The position numbers and the translations under genes are program-made. 64,000 nt of DNA from Diphasiastrum complanatum (lineage: Eukaryota > Streptophyta > Lycopodiopsida > Lycopodiales > Lycopodiaceae): the NCBI GenBank assembly GCA_029204225.1, contig CM055113.1:24709571-24773570 (forward strand). Reading direction: 5' to 3'. Shown one piece after another: positions 44,907-58,107 of the stretch. The notes under the pieces were generated by a model. That model was not told the origin of the DNA, searched no databases, and saw only the letters and a program-made list of their open reading frames with translations. How positions within the stretch are numbered: the stretch's first letter is position 1; every line of letters begins with the position of its first letter.

Positions 44907-46999
44907 CAAGAACCTTGTTAACTGGTGACAGAGGCCTTTCTGTGAAATGTTTGCCCCTGTCGCTTCTGACTTCTGACATTGGAACACCTTTGAGCTCCTG
45001 ATTTGTCCTTGATGCACTTTCTATTGAGCTCCCTGAGCTCCAGATTTAATCAATTCTGCACAGGTATCAGGGCTCCCTGAGCCAAAGGATTTATCGTTTG
45101 ATTGCCCACTTTATGGTCCACTCCGTGCCTTGATGCTTCTACACCTTGATTTCTCTCCTTGTCCCAGCCTGATCTTGATACTTTTCATTTTTGGCTCTTT
45201 GAGGTAGGCAAAGTTTGAGTACTCCGCAATGCACCTCTCACTTAGCTTGAAGTAGCTGTCTTTGAATCAATCCAAATGTAACCATTGACCTCGTGGAGAG
45301 CCAAAAGGTCGCACCAGTTTGATCCGCATACGAACTATCTCTTTGAGTTTGTTTGAAGCACCATGTCCGTCGCGCAACACAAGACTTTCACAGTTCCATC
45401 ACTGGTCAGTTGCCACACAGTCAAAACAAGAAGTGTACATCGAGCTTGGCTTTAAGTAGGTCTCTTTGAATCAGACACATGCACCCAAAGTTTGCACTAG
45501 TCCGATCTCAACACGAACTGTCCCTTAGCATCCGTTCGAAGTACCAAGTCTCTAATGCAAGACTCAACTTTCACAGTTCCTTCATTGATCAGCTGCCTTA
45601 CACGTAACACAAGCCAGGTACTCATATGTTTTCTCATCATTGTTGGTCCAGAGAAAGCCTATAACAAACTTTCCATTCCACAACAAAAACTTGTCAACTT
45701 ATTAGGTCCAAAGTTTGCCAGTCTCCTCGTGTGAGTATGGCTAGGTCACCTTGGATTTGCCTCCGTTTTGATCAACTTTCATTCAAAATTTGGCCCTAGA
45801 GAGAGGTGTGTGTGGTAGTTCCCCTCTTGCTTATAATATCAGCTGACCGGACTTAGAGTAGAGTTCTTCGGACAAAAAGCCTTTCCAACACTTTGCTTGC
45901 CATATGCTAGGATTATGGCTCGATCTAACTTGTTGCCAATCTCTGAAGAGGATCCTAGTCTTTCCCCTTTTGAGGAAAAACCCAACTGACATTGGATATC
46001 ACCCATGCTCAGTGAGTTTCAGTCCCGAAGGTGGCCGTCCCAAAATGAAGACCAACTGCTCCATAGAAGATATCCCCTGAAATTGCCCTTTCCAACTTTT
46101 GACTTTCTGCTTGCATCTGGTGGGCATTGTCGCAAATGAAACTAACCCAAGAAACATGCTAGCCATCCATCATTTGCAAACATTGAGTCTTTTTGTTGCC
46201 GTTCATGTGCGAGTACTTGAACTGCAAATCCGCCTCACAAATTATGTAGTTCTCTTTGTTTGATGGTATCAGCCTTCAAAAGAAAGGTTCCTTCTCGATC
46301 CATCAGCTCCTTGTATCACAAGCAATCATGCAAACCAGGCAAAGCACGAGTACTAAGACTCACCACGAATACATACAAGCAAGACACTCAGGTAGGTTTA
46401 CTAACAAGTAACAAAGACAAGGTCCCCCTTTGAGTTGGTCCTGCCAACGGACCTTTGCCTAGCTGCACCCATACAAATCGATCACAGAATCAGCCCACAT
46501 AGGACACCCCTCCAACTATCCGTGCTTTCACCATTAAGCAGCACATTGCCTCAGTCACACCCCACCACTTTCTGGTCGATAGCCCTTATAGCTAAACGAT
46601 CGGCAGCTATCCTGCACCGGCAGCTAACCACCTGTGCTTTACACCCGAATTCGAGCAGCATCTCTGTATCAATGGTTAACCCGTACAGTTCGAATATGTC
46701 ACCCCGCACCCCCCAAGGCACAGACCATGCTTACACCAACCTAATGGCAGCACACTACCTCATCTGTCCTACGTGCAGACATCGCTAGGCCCGAACCCGA
46801 GAACTGATCATGCTTACACCTCAAGGGCAGCACCTTTTGACTCATCAAGTCCCCCGTTATGCCGACCACCTCGACCGTGGCTGCACCCTGCTTACACTGT
46901 GGGCAGCACCTTGCACAACAGTTGTCTTGATGAACCCCAAACCGTGGCCATTTCTGTGAGATCCGCATAGCTGACCAGCCAATCGGCTCTGATACCACA
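44907..46999 (-). other. Family N internal remnant, leader side
   Basis: Continues the internal region interrupted at 34605 by element B. Together with 34356-34605 it totals 2343 bp, close to the next internal region (2347 bp). PBS in minus sense at 46983-46997. Only one copy of the 252-bp unit. No gene. Confidence 0.85.
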
Positions 47000-48082
47000 T
47001 GTAGCGCAGGCATCCCAAAGGGAGCCGGGAACCACCACTTAGCTTTCCAACCTACAACTCTTGCCATCCAAACCCACTTGACATACAAGCAGCCAACTCA
47101 CCAACAACGATCACATTCAACCAACTTGAAGTTCCGAAAACCAACATTGAGTTCAAACCTGGCGCCATGCCAGATCGGGGGTCTTGATGTGGGTGACTTC
47201 CCTCCAAGCAAGCCGCCCGACATACATCAAACTTAACCAACTCGAAGCTTCGTTACAAACGAGTAACATCCATTCCAAGCAAGCGGTCTGACTTACATCA
47301 GACTCAACCAACTGAAAGCTTCGTCACGAGCGCTGGAAGCCAACCTGCGCCACGCCAGACTGGACAGCCATAAACAGGTAACTTCCGCCCAAGCAAGCCA
47401 TCCAACTCAGTCGACAGGTTAGAGCCCAAGAGCTTAACCCATTCACGTTCATCCAAGGAACACTCACAACCACAAGCCGCGACAGATATGGAGACAACCA
47501 GTTCCTGGACCAAATGGTCCCAATAGCATACCGCTAGCGCCACAGACCGAATGGTCCCAACGGCATACCGCTGGCATCCCGCGATACGACCCTCATCTAT
47601 GTGCCAACTTAAAAATTTTGAAGCGGCCTTACAACTGGCGCTTTTATCGAACACTGAAACCCAGAAGGTAATCAGAGTCAGTTTGAGGAAAATCCCACTT
47701 TATTGATAAATCTGAGAAGGTTACATTTCAAGTGCGTGACCGACCCTAGTCTCCGGGGAGCTGGCATGCCAAGGCGAGTGCCAGGACAACATTCCAGCAA
47801 GGGAGGCTGAGACTTGGTTGGAGCTCGCCCTGACTCGCAACCTGCACTCCCCTATAGTATTGGTGGGATTCAGCACCCCCCCTCATACCAAGCACTCTAC
47901 CCAGACTGGTAAAGCACATTTTTTATCTCTCTAGAAAGTCATTTTATCTCTCTAGATTTTATTGATCCTCAGGCTTTTTTTAATCATGCCTAGATCGTGT
48001 GAGGTGATTGCGCATCGATCTGAGCTCTCTGGACTTCACCGGTGGCGCCGGAAGTAAAGCTTGTAAAGGTAGCTTTACAACA
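47000..48082 (-). repeat. Shared internal LTR of the older array (1083 bp, GGCGCC cluster deleted)
   Basis: A complete LTR with a PBS-side internal region on its left and a polypurine-side internal region on its right, so it serves two internal regions. This is the LTR-internal-LTR-internal pattern left by unequal recombination. About 150 bp including most GGCGCC motifs is missing near 48038. Confidence 0.88.
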
Positions 48083-50429
48083 TCCACCCCACCTTTATAA
48101 AATCTGATGTCCTCATCAGATGTCAGATTAAAATAAAGGTGTCTCCCAATTAAAATAACTGTACATTTAAGCTACTTGGCATAGTACTCAATTTACTGGC
48201 CACCTTTTTATTAACATTGAAGCTGGCACACCACAAGTCGGAGGCTCAACTCTTTGTACTGCAAAATTACTTAACTTTAAAATATCACTTTGTCTGGGAA
48301 AAGCGTAGGTTTTATATCGCTTTTGTAATACCCAAGAACCTTATTAACTGGTGACAGAGGCCTTTCTGTGAAATGTTTGCCCTTGTTGCTTCTGACTTCT
48401 GACATTGGAACACCTTTGAGATCCTGATTTGTCCTCGATGCACTTTGTGTTGAGCTCCCTGAGCTCCAGATTTAATCAATTCTGCACAGGTATCAGGGCT
48501 CCCTGAGCCGAAGGATTTATCATTTGATTGCCCACTTTATGGTCCACTCCGTGCCTTGTTGCTTCTGCACCTTGATTTCTCTCCTTGTCCCAGCCTGATC
48601 TTGATACTTTTCATTTTTGGCTCTTTGAGGTAGGCAAAGTTTGAGTACTCCGCAATGCACCTCTCACTTAGCTTGAAGTAGCTGTCTTTGAATCAATCCA
48701 AATGTAACCATTGACCTCGTAGAGAGCCAAAGGGTCGCACCAGTTTGATCCGCATACGAACTATCTCTTCAAGTTTGTTTGAAGCACCATGTCCGTCGCG
48801 CACCACAAGACTTTCACAATTCCATCACTGGTCAGTTGCCTCAGAGTCAAAACAAGAAGTGTACATCGAGCTTGGCTTTAAGTAGGTCTCTTTGAATCAG
48901 ACACATGCACCCAAAGTTTGCACTAGTCCGATCTCAACACGAATTGTCCCTTAGCGTCCGTTCGAAGTACCAAGTCTCTAATGCAAGACTCAACTTTCAC
49001 AGTTCTTTCATTGATCAGCTGCCTTACACGTAACACAAGCCAGGTACTCATATGTTTTCTCATCATTGTTGGTCCAGAGAAAGAATATAACAAACTTTCC
49101 ATTCCGCAACAAAAACTTGTCAACTGATTAGGTCCAAAGTTCGCCAGTCTCCTCGTGTGAGTATGGCTAGGTCACCTTGGATTTGCCTCCGTTTTGATCA
49201 GCTTTCATTCAGAATTTGGCCCAAGAGAGAGGTGTGTGTGGTAGTTCCTCTCTTGCTTATAATATCAGCTGACCGGACTTAGAGTAGAGTTCTTCGGACA
49301 AAAAGCCTTTCCAACACTTTGCTTGCCATATGCTAGGATTATGGCTCGATCTAACTTGTTGCCAATCTCTGAAGAGGATCCTAGTCTTTCCCCTTTTGAG
49401 GAAAAATCCAACTGACATTGGATATCACCCATGCTCAGTGAGTTTCAGTCCCGAAGGTGGCCGTCCCAAAATGAAGACCAACTGCTCCATAGAAGATCTC
49501 CCCTGAAATTGCCCTTTCCAACTTTTGACTTTCTGCTTGCATCTGGTGGGCATTGTCGCAAATGAAACTAACCCAAGAAACATGCTAGCCATCCATCCTT
49601 TGCAAACATTGAGTCTTTTCGTTGCCGTTCATGTGCGAGTACTTGAACTGCAAATCCGCCCCACAAATTATGTAGTTCTCTTTGTTTGATGGTATCAGCC
49701 TTCAAAAGAAAGGTTCCTTCTCGATCCATCAGCTCCTTATATCACAAGCAATCATGCAAACCAGGCAAAGCACGAGTACTAAGACTCACCGTGAATACAT
49801 ACAAGCAAGACACTCAGGTAGGTTTACTAACAAGTAACAAAGACAAGGTCCCCCTTTGAGTTGGTCTTGCCAACGGACCTTTGCCTGGCCGCACCCATAC
49901 AAATCAATCACAGAATCAGCCCACATAGGACACCCCTCCAACTATCTGTGATTTCACCATTAAGCAGCACATTGCCTCAGTCACGCCCCACCACTTTCGG
50001 GTCGATAGCCCTTATAGCTAAACGATCGGCAGCTATCCTGCACCGGCAGCTAACCACCTATGCTTTACACCCGAATTCGAGCAGCATCTCTGTATCAATG
50101 GTTAACCCGTACAATTTGAATATGTCACCCCGCACAACCCCACAAGGCACAGACCGTGCTTACACCAACCTAATGGCAGCACACTGCCTCATCTGTCCTA
50201 CGTGCAGACATCGCCAGGCCCGAACCCGAGAACTGATCATGCTTACACCTCAAGGGCAGCACCTTTTGACTCATCAAGTCCCCCGTTATGCCGACCACCT
50301 CGACCGTGGCTGCACCTGTGCTTACACTGTGGGCAGCACCTTGCACAACAGTTGTCTTGATGAACCCCAAACCGTGGCCATTTCTGTGAGATCCGCATAG
50401 CTGACCAGCCAATCGGCTCTGATACCACA
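48083..50429 (-). other. Second older family N internal region
   Basis: 2347 bp from polypurine tract (48083) to PBS (50413-50427 in minus sense). Closely similar to 44907-46999. No protein domain; leader stem-loop motifs present at about 49940-50380. Confidence 0.85.
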
Positions 50430-50752
50430 TGTAGCGCAGGCATCCCAAAGGGAGCCGGGAACCACCACTTAGCTTTCCAACCTACAACTCTTGCCATCCA
50501 AACCCACTTGACATACAAGCAGCCAACTCACCAACAACGATCACATTCAACCAACTTGAAGTTCCCAACATTGAGATCCAACCTGGCGCCATGCCAGATC
50601 GGGGGTCTTGATGTGGGTGACTTCCCTCCAAGCAAGCCGCCCGACATACATCAAACTTAACCAACTCGAAGCTTCGTTACAAACAAGTAACATCCATTCC
50701 AAGCAAGCGGTCTGACTTACATCATACTTAACCAACTGAAAGCTTCGTCACG
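50430..50752 (-). repeat. Truncated family N LTR joined to internal sequence
   Basis: Starts TGTAGCGC but breaks at 50752, where family N internal sequence (CTCCCCTGAAATTGCCC) begins. The join shares only GA, as in end-joining. The deletion removed the rest of this LTR and at least one LTR plus the 3' part of the next internal region. Confidence 0.85.
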
Positions 50753-51475
50753 ATCTCCCCTGAAATTGCCCTTTCCAACTTTTGACTTCCTGCTTGCGTC
50801 TGGTGGGCGTTGTCGCAAATGAAACTAACCCAAGAAACAGGCTAGCCATCCATCCTTTGCAAACATTGAGTTGTTTCGTTGTCGTTCACATGTGAGTACT
50901 TGAACTGCAAATCCGGCCCACAGATTCTGTAGTCCTCTTTGTTTGATGGTATCAGCCTTCAAAAGAAAAGGTTCCTTCTCGAGCCATCAGTTCCTTGTAT
51001 CACAAGCAATCATGCAAACCAGGCAAAGCACGAGTACTAAGACTCACCACGAATACATACAAGTAAGACACTCAGGCAGGTTTACTGACAAGTAACAAAG
51101 ACAAGGTCCCTCTTTGAGATGGTCCTGCCAACGGACCTTTGCCTGGCCGCGCCCATACAAATTGATCACGGAATCAGCCCACATAGGACACCCCTCCAAC
51201 TATCCGTGCTTTCACCATTAAGTAGCACATTGCCTCAGTCACTCCCAACCACTTTTTGGTCGATAGCCCTTATAGCTAAACGATTTGGCCTCTATCTCGC
51301 ACCGGCAGCTAACCACCCGTGCTTTACACCTGAATTCGAGCAGCATCTCTGTATCAATGGTTAACCCGTATAGTTCGAATATGTCGCCCCGCACCCCACA
51401 AGGCACAGACCGTGCTTACACCAACCTAATGGCAGTACACTGCCTCATCCGTCCTACGTGCAGACAGCGCCAGGC
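50753..51475 (-). other. Internal remnant of element E, interrupted by element D
   Basis: Internal sequence resuming mid-region and ending CAGGC at 51471-51475, where element D is inserted. It continues at 56697-56905 up to the element E LTR. Confidence 0.82.
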
Positions 51476-52720
51476 TGTAGCGCAGGCATCCCAAAGGGAG
51501 CCGGGAACCACGACTTAGCTTCCCAGCCTTCAACTCTTGCCATCCAAACCCACTTGACATACAAGCAGCCAACTCGCCAACAACGATCAGACTTAACCAA
51601 CATGAAGTTCCGAAAACCAACATTGAGATCCAACCTGGCGCCATGCCAGATCGGGGGTCCCGATGTGGGTGACTTCCCTCCAAGCAAGCCGCCCGACATA
51701 CATCAAACTTAACCAACTCGAAGCTTCGTTACAAACGAGTAACATCCATTCCAAGCAAGCGGTCTGACTTACATCAGACTTAACCAACTGAAAGCTTCGT
51801 CACGAGCGCTGGAAGCCAACCTGGCGCCACGCCAGACTGGACAGCCATAAACAGGTAACATCCACCCAAGCAAGCCATCCAACTCAGCCGACAGGTTAGA
51901 GCCCGTTCCCCAAGAGCTTAACCCATTCACGTTCATGCAAGGAACACTCAGAACCACAAGCCGCGACAGATATGGAAACAACCAGTTCCTGGACCAAATG
52001 GTCCCGACAGCATACCGCTGGCGCCACGGACCGAATGGTCCCGACGGCATACCGCTGGCGTCCCGGGATACGACCCTCAGCTATGTGCCAAATTAAAAAT
52101 TTGGAAAGCGGCCTTACAACTGGCGCTTTTACCGAACACTGAAACCCAGAAGGTAATCAGAGTCAGTTTGAGGAAAATCCCACTTTATTGATAAATCTGA
52201 GAAGGTTACATTTCAAGTGTGTGACCGACCCTAGTCTCCGGGGCGCTAGCATGCCAAGGCGAGAGCCATGACAACATTCCAGCAAGGGAGGCTGAGACTT
52301 GGTTGGAGCTCGCCCTGAGTCGCAACCCGCACTCCCCTATAGTATTGGTGTGATTTGGCACCCCCCCTCATACCAAGCACTCTACCTAAGCTGGTAAAGC
52401 ACGTTTTTCTCTCTCTAGGATTTTCTCTTTCTAGAAAGTCATTTTCTCTCTCTAGATTTTATTGATCCCCAGGCTTCCTTTAATCATGCCTAGATCGTGT
52501 GAGGTGATTGCACATCGATCTGAGCTCTCTGGACTTCGCTAGAACCGATCAAAGATTTTCAGCCATAGGAACTTGGCGCCGGCTGGATTCTGGTCACAGT
52601 GGCGCCGGGAGCGGCGCCGGCGCCGTTGGCGCCGGGAGCAGCAGGGGCGCTGCTGGCGCCGGGGACATAGCTGGCGCCTATGGCGCCGGAAGTAAAGCTT
52701 GTAAAGGTAGCTTTACAACA
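51476..52720 (-). repeat. Element D 3' LTR (1245 bp)
   Basis: TGTAGCGC at 51476 to TTTACAACA at 52720; eight GGCGCC palindromes between 52573 and 52690. Confidence 0.93.
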
Positions 52721-54566
52721 TCCACCCCACCTTTATAAAATCTGATGTCCTCATCAGATGTCAGATTAAAGTAAAGGTGTCTCCCTATTAAAATTACTAT
52801 ACATTTAAGCTACTTGGCACAGTACTCAATTTACTGGCCACTTTTTATTAACATTGAAGCTGGCACACCACAAGTCGGAGGCTCAGCTCTTTGTACTGAA
52901 AAATTACATAACTTGAAAATATATCTTTGTCTGGGAAAAGCGTAGATTTGATATCGCTTTCGTAAAACCCGAGAACCTTATTAACTGGTGACAGAGGCCT
53001 TTCTTTGAAATGTTCGCCCCTGTCGCTTCTGACTTTCGACTTTGGAACTCCTTTGAGCTCCTGATTTGTCCTTGATGCACTTTGTGTTGAGCTCCCTGAG
53101 CTCCAGATTTGTTCAGTTCCGCACAAGTATCAAGGCTCCCTGAGCCGAAGGATTTATCGTTTGATTGCACACTTTATGGTCCACTTCGTGCCTTGTTGCT
53201 TCTGCACCTTGATTTCTCTCCTTGTCCCAACCTGATCTTGATACTTTTCCATCTTGGCTCTTTAAGGTAGGCAAAGATTGAGTACTCTGAAATGCACCTC
53301 TCACTTAGCTTGAAGTAGCTCTTTGAATCAGCCCAAATGTAACCATTGACCTCGTGGAAAGCCAAAGGGTCGCACCAATTTGATCCACATCCGAACTATC
53401 TCTTCGCGTTTGTTTGAAGCACCATGTCCGTCGCGCAAAACTTGACTTTCACAATTCCATCACTGGTCAGTTGCCTCACAGTCAAAACAAGAAGTGTACA
53501 TCGAGCTTGGCTTCAAGTAGCTCTCTTTGAATCAGACACATGCACCCAGAGTTTGCACTAGTCCGATCTCAACGCGAACTGTCCCTTAGCGTTCGTTCGA
53601 AATACCAAGTCTCTCATGCAAGACTCAACTTTCTCAGTTCCTTCATTGATCAGCTGCCTTACACGTAACACAAGCCAGCGTACTCATATGTTTCCTCATC
53701 ATTGCTGGTCCAGAGAAAGCCTATAACAAACTTTCCTTTCCACAACAAAAACTTGTCAACTTATTAGGTCCAAAGTTCGCCAGTCTCCTCGTGTGAGTAT
53801 GGCTAGGTCACCTTGAATTTGCCCCCATTTTGATCAACTTTAATTCAAAATTTGCCCCAAGAGAGAGGTGTGTGTGATAGTTCCCCTCCACTTAATAAAT
53901 CAGCTGATCGGACTTTAGAGTAGAGTTCTTCGTACAAAAAGCCTTTCCAACACTTTGCTTCTCATCTGCTAGGATTATGGCTCGATCCAACTTGTTGCCA
54001 ATCTCTGAAGAGGATCCTAGTCTTTTCCCCTTTGAGGAAAAACCCAACTGATACTGGATATCACCCATGCTCAGTGAGTTTCAGTTCCGAAGGTGGCCGT
54101 CCCAAAATGAAGACCAACTGCTCCATAGAAGATCTCCCCTGAAATTGCCCTTTCCAACTTTTGACTTCCTGCTTGCGTCTGGTGGGCGTTGTCGCAAATG
54201 AAACTAACCCAAGAAATAGGCTAGCCATCCATCCTTTGCAAACATTGAGTCGTTTCGTTGTCGTTCACGTGTGAGTACTTGAACTGCAAATCCGCCCCAC
54301 AGATTCTGTAGTCCTCTTTGTTTGATGGTATCAGCCTTCAAAAGAAAAGGTTCATTCTCGAGCCATCAGCTCCTTGTATCACAAGCAATCATGCAAACCA
54401 GGCAAAGCACGAGTACTAAGACTCACCACGAATACATACAAGTAAGACACTCAGGCAGGTTTACTAACAAGTAACAAAGACAAGGTCCCCCTTTGAGATG
54501 GTCCTGCCAACGGACCTTTGCCTGGCCGCGCCCATACAAATCGATCACAGAATTAGCCCACATAGG

Positions 54567-55125
54567 ACACCCCTCCAACCATCCGTGCTTTCACCATTAA
54601 GCAGCACATTGCCTCAGTCACGCCCCACCACTTTTTGGTCGATAGCCCTTATAGCTAAACGATCGGCAGCTATCCTTGAATATACCACCCCCGTGGACGC
54701 ACCCGTGCTTTCACCGTCAGACAGCACATTGCCTCAGTAACGCCCCCACCAAATTTAGTCGATAGCCCTTATAGCTAAACGATCGGCAGCGTACCCCCCA
54801 ATCGTGGACGCACCCGTGCTTTCACCGTTAGGCAGCACATTGCCTCAGTAACGCCCCCACAAAATTTGGTCGATAGCCCTTATAGCTAAACGAATGGCAG
54901 CTACCCTTGAATATACCACCCCCGTGGACGCACCCGTGCTTTCACCGTTAGGCAGCACATTGCCTCAGTAACGCCCCCACCAAATTTAGTCGATAGCCCT
55001 TATAGCTAAACGATCGGCAGCATACCACCCAAATCGTGGACGCACCCGTGCTTTCACCGTTAGGCAGCACATTGCCTCAGTAACGCCCCCACCAAATTTG
55101 GTCGATAGCCCTTATAGCTAAACGA
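54567..55125 (-). repeat. Expanded leader repeat of element D (~115-bp units, dimeric pattern)
   Basis: CGTGGACGCACCCGTGCTTT recurs at 54692, 54803, 54923 and 55035, with spacings of 111, 120 and 112 bp. Units 1 and 3 carry CTTGAATATACCACCCCC and units 2 and 4 carry a shorter linker, so the array is a repeated dimer of ~231 bp. Each unit contains one GTGCT...AGCAC stem-loop motif plus the GTCGATAGCCC...CTAAACG block. Other copies have a single such unit. Confidence 0.88.
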
Positions 55126-55446
55126 ACGGTGGTCATCGTGAATATGTCACCCCGCACCCCACAAGGCACAGACCGTGCTTACACCATCCTAATGGCAGCA
55201 CATTGCCTCATCTGTCCTACGTGCAGACGGCGCCAGGCCCGAACCGCGGAAACTGACCGTGCTTACACCTCAAGGGCAGCACTTTGACTCATCAAGCCCC
55301 CGTCCTGCCAACCACCCCGACCGTGGACGCACCCGTGCTTACACTGTGGGCAGCACCTTGCACAACAGTTGTCTTGATGAACCCCGAACCGTGGCCATTT
55401 CCGTGAGATTCGCATAGCTGACCGGCCAGTCGGCTCTGATACCACA

Positions 55447-56691
55447 TGTAGCGCAGGCATCCCAAAGGGAGCCGGGAACCACGACTTAGCTTCCCAGCCT
55501 TCAACTCTTGCCATCCAAACCCACTTGACATACAAGCAGCCAACTCGCCAACAACGATCAGACTTAACCAACATGAAGTTCCGAAAACCAACATTGAGAT
55601 CCAACCTGGCGCCATGCCAGATCGGGGGTCCCGATGTGGGTGACTTCCCTCCAAGCAAGCCGCCCGACATACATCAAACTTAACCAACTCGAAGCTTCGT
55701 TACAAACGAGTAACATCCATTCCAAGCAAGCGGTCTGACTTACATCAGACTTAACCAACTGAAAGCTTCGTCACGAGCGCTGGAAGCCAACCTGGCGCCA
55801 CGCCAGACTGGACAGCCATAAACAGGTAACATCCACCCAAGCAAGCCATCCAACTCAGCCGACAGGTTAGAGCCCGTTCCCCAAGAGCTTAACCCATTCA
55901 CGTTCATGCAAGGAACACTCAGAACCACAAGCCGCGACAGATATGGAAACAACCAGTTCCTGGACCAAATGGTCCCGACAGCATACCGCTGGCGCCACGG
56001 ACCGAATGGTCCCGACGGCATACCGCTGGCGTCCCGGGATACGACCCTCAGCTATGTGCCAAATTAAAAATTTGGAAAGCGGCCTTACAACTGGCGCTTT
56101 TACCGAACACTGAAACCCAGAAGGTAATCAGAGTCAGTTTGAGGAAAATCCCACTTTATTGATAAATCTGAGAAGGTTACATTTCAAGTGTGTGACCGAC
56201 CCTAGTCTCCGGGGCGCTAGCATGCCAAGGCGAGAGCCATGACAACATTCCAGCAAGGGAGGCTGAGACTTGGTTGGAGCTCGCCCTGAGTCGCAACCCG
56301 CACTCCCCTATAGTATTGGTGTGATTTGGCACCCCCCCTCATACCAAGCACTCTACCTAAGCTGGTAAAGCACGTTTTTCTCTCTCTAGGATTTTCTCTT
56401 TCTAGAAAGTCATTTTCTCTCTCTAGATTTTATTGATCCCCAGGCTTCCTTTAATCATGCCTAGATCGTGTGAGGTGATTGCACATCGATCTGAGCTCTC
56501 TGGACTTCGCTAGAACCGATCAAAGATTTTCAGCCATAGGAACTTGGCGCCGGCTGGATTCTGGTCACAGTGGCGCCGGGAGCGGCGCCGGCGCCGTTGG
56601 CGCCGGGAGCAGCAGGGGCGCTGCTGGCGCCGGGGACATAGCTGGCGCCTATGGCGCCGGAAGTAAAGCTTGTAAAGGTAGCTTTACAACA
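55447..56691 (-). repeat. Element D 5' LTR (1245 bp)
   Basis: Same length and private variants as the 3' LTR; followed by the duplicated CAGGC. Confidence 0.93.
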
Positions 56692-56696
56692 CAGGC

Positions 56697-56905
56697 CCAA
56701 GCAGCGAGAACTGACCGTGCTTACACCTCAAGGGCAGCACTTTGACTCATCAAGTCCCCCGTTCTGCCGACCACCCCGACCGTGGACGCACCCGTGCTTA
56801 CATTGTGGGCAACATCTTGCACAACAATTGTCTTGATGAACACCAAACCGTGGCCATTTCCGTGAGATCTGCATGGCTGACCGGCCAGTCAGCTCTGATA
56901 CCACA
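56697..56905 (-). other. Element E leader remnant
   Basis: Leader sequence between element D and the element E LTR, containing stem-loop motifs and a PBS in minus sense ending at 56903. Confidence 0.82.
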
Positions 56906-57904
56906 TGTAGCGCAGGCATCCCAAAGGGAGCCAGGAACCACGACTTAGCTTCCCAGCCTTCAACTCTTGCCATCCAAACCCACTTGAAATACAAGCAGCC
57001 AACTCGCCAACAACGATCAGACTTAACCAACTTGAAGTTCCGAAAACCAACATTGATATCCAACCTGGCACCATGCCAGATCGGGGGTCCCGATGTGGGT
57101 GACTTCCCTCCAAGCAAGCCGCCCGACATACATCAAACTTAACCAACTCGAAGCTTCGTTACAAACGAGTAACATCCATTCCAAGCAAGTGGTCTGACTT
57201 ACATCAGACTTAACCAACTGAAAGCTTCGTCACGAGCGTTGGAAGCCAACCTGGCGCCACGCCAGTCTGGACAGCCATAAACAGGTAACTTCCACCCAAG
57301 CAAGCCATCCAACTCAGCCGACAGGTTAGAGCCCGTTCCCCAAGAGCCTAACCCATTCACGTTTATGCAAGGAACACTCAAAACCACAAGCCGCGACAGA
57401 TATGGAGACAACCAATTCCTGGACCAAATGGTCCCGACAGCATACCGCTGGCGCCTCGGACCGAATGGTCCCGACGGCATACCGCTGGCATCCTGGGATA
57501 CGACCCTCAACTATGTGCCAAGTTAAAACTTTTGAATGCGGCCTTACAACTGGCGCTTTTACCGAACACTGAAACCCAAAAGGTAATCAGAGTCAGTTTG
57601 AGAAAAATCCCACTTTATTGATAAATCTGAGAAGGTTACATTTCAAGTGTGTGACCGACCCTAGTCTCCGGGGCGCTAGCATGCCAAGGCGAGAGCCATG
57701 ACAACATTCCAGCAAGGGAGGCTGAGACTTGGTTGGAGCTCACCCTGAGTCGCAACCCGCACTCCCCTATAGTATTGGTGTGATTCGGCAGCCCCCCCTC
57801 ATACCAAGCACTCTACCCAAGCTGGTAAAGCACATTTTTCTCTCTCTAGGATTTTTTCTTTCTAGAAAGTCGGAAGTAAAGCTTGTAAAGGTAGCTTTAC
57901 AACA
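56906..57904 (-). repeat. Element E 5' LTR (999 bp, GGCGCC cluster deleted)
   Basis: TGTAGCGC at 56906 to TTTACAACA at 57904, younger-subtype signature. 246 bp including the whole GGCGCC cluster is missing between CTAGAAAGT and CGGAAGTAAAG. It is followed directly by leader sequence of the outermost copy (CACGAGAACTGACCG), so element E was inserted into that leader. Confidence 0.87.
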
Positions 57905-58107
57905 CACGAGAACTGACCGTGCTTACACCTCAAGGGCAGCACCTTGACTCATCAAGTCCCTCGTACTGCCGACCACCCCGACCGTGGACGCACCCGTGCT
58001 TACACTAAGGGCAGCACCTTGCACAATAGTTGTCTTGATCAACCCCAAACCGTGGCCATTTTTGTGAGATCCACATAGCTGATCGGCCAGTCGGCTTTGA
58101 TACCACA
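57905..58107 (-). other. Leader of the outermost copy
   Basis: Leader with stem-loop motifs and PBS (minus sense, TGGTATCAAAGCCGA at 58091-58105), adjoining the outer LTR. Confidence 0.82.

Larger units (their letters stand above)
51476..56691 (-). mobile_element. Complete family N element D (5216 bp)
   Basis: LTRs of 1245 bp each (51476-52720 and 55447-56691) share private variants such as AACCAACATGAAGTTCC. CAGGC duplicates at 51471-51475 and 56692-56696. The internal region is 2726 bp and has one copy of the 252-bp unit but an expanded leader (54567-55125). No coding domain. Recent insertion by LTR similarity. Confidence 0.93.

Noticed and set aside
54692-55125. CRISPR-like regularly spaced repeats
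   Set aside because: Spacers are not unique; whole ~115-bp units repeat as a dimeric tandem array inside a plant retrotransposon leader.
35281-56745. Repeated short ORFs in the LTRs with Gly/Ala-rich proteins (GAGSGAGAVGAGSS type)
   Set aside because: They are antisense readings of the GGCGCC palindrome cluster, recur only because the LTR recurs, and break in the diverged LTR copies.
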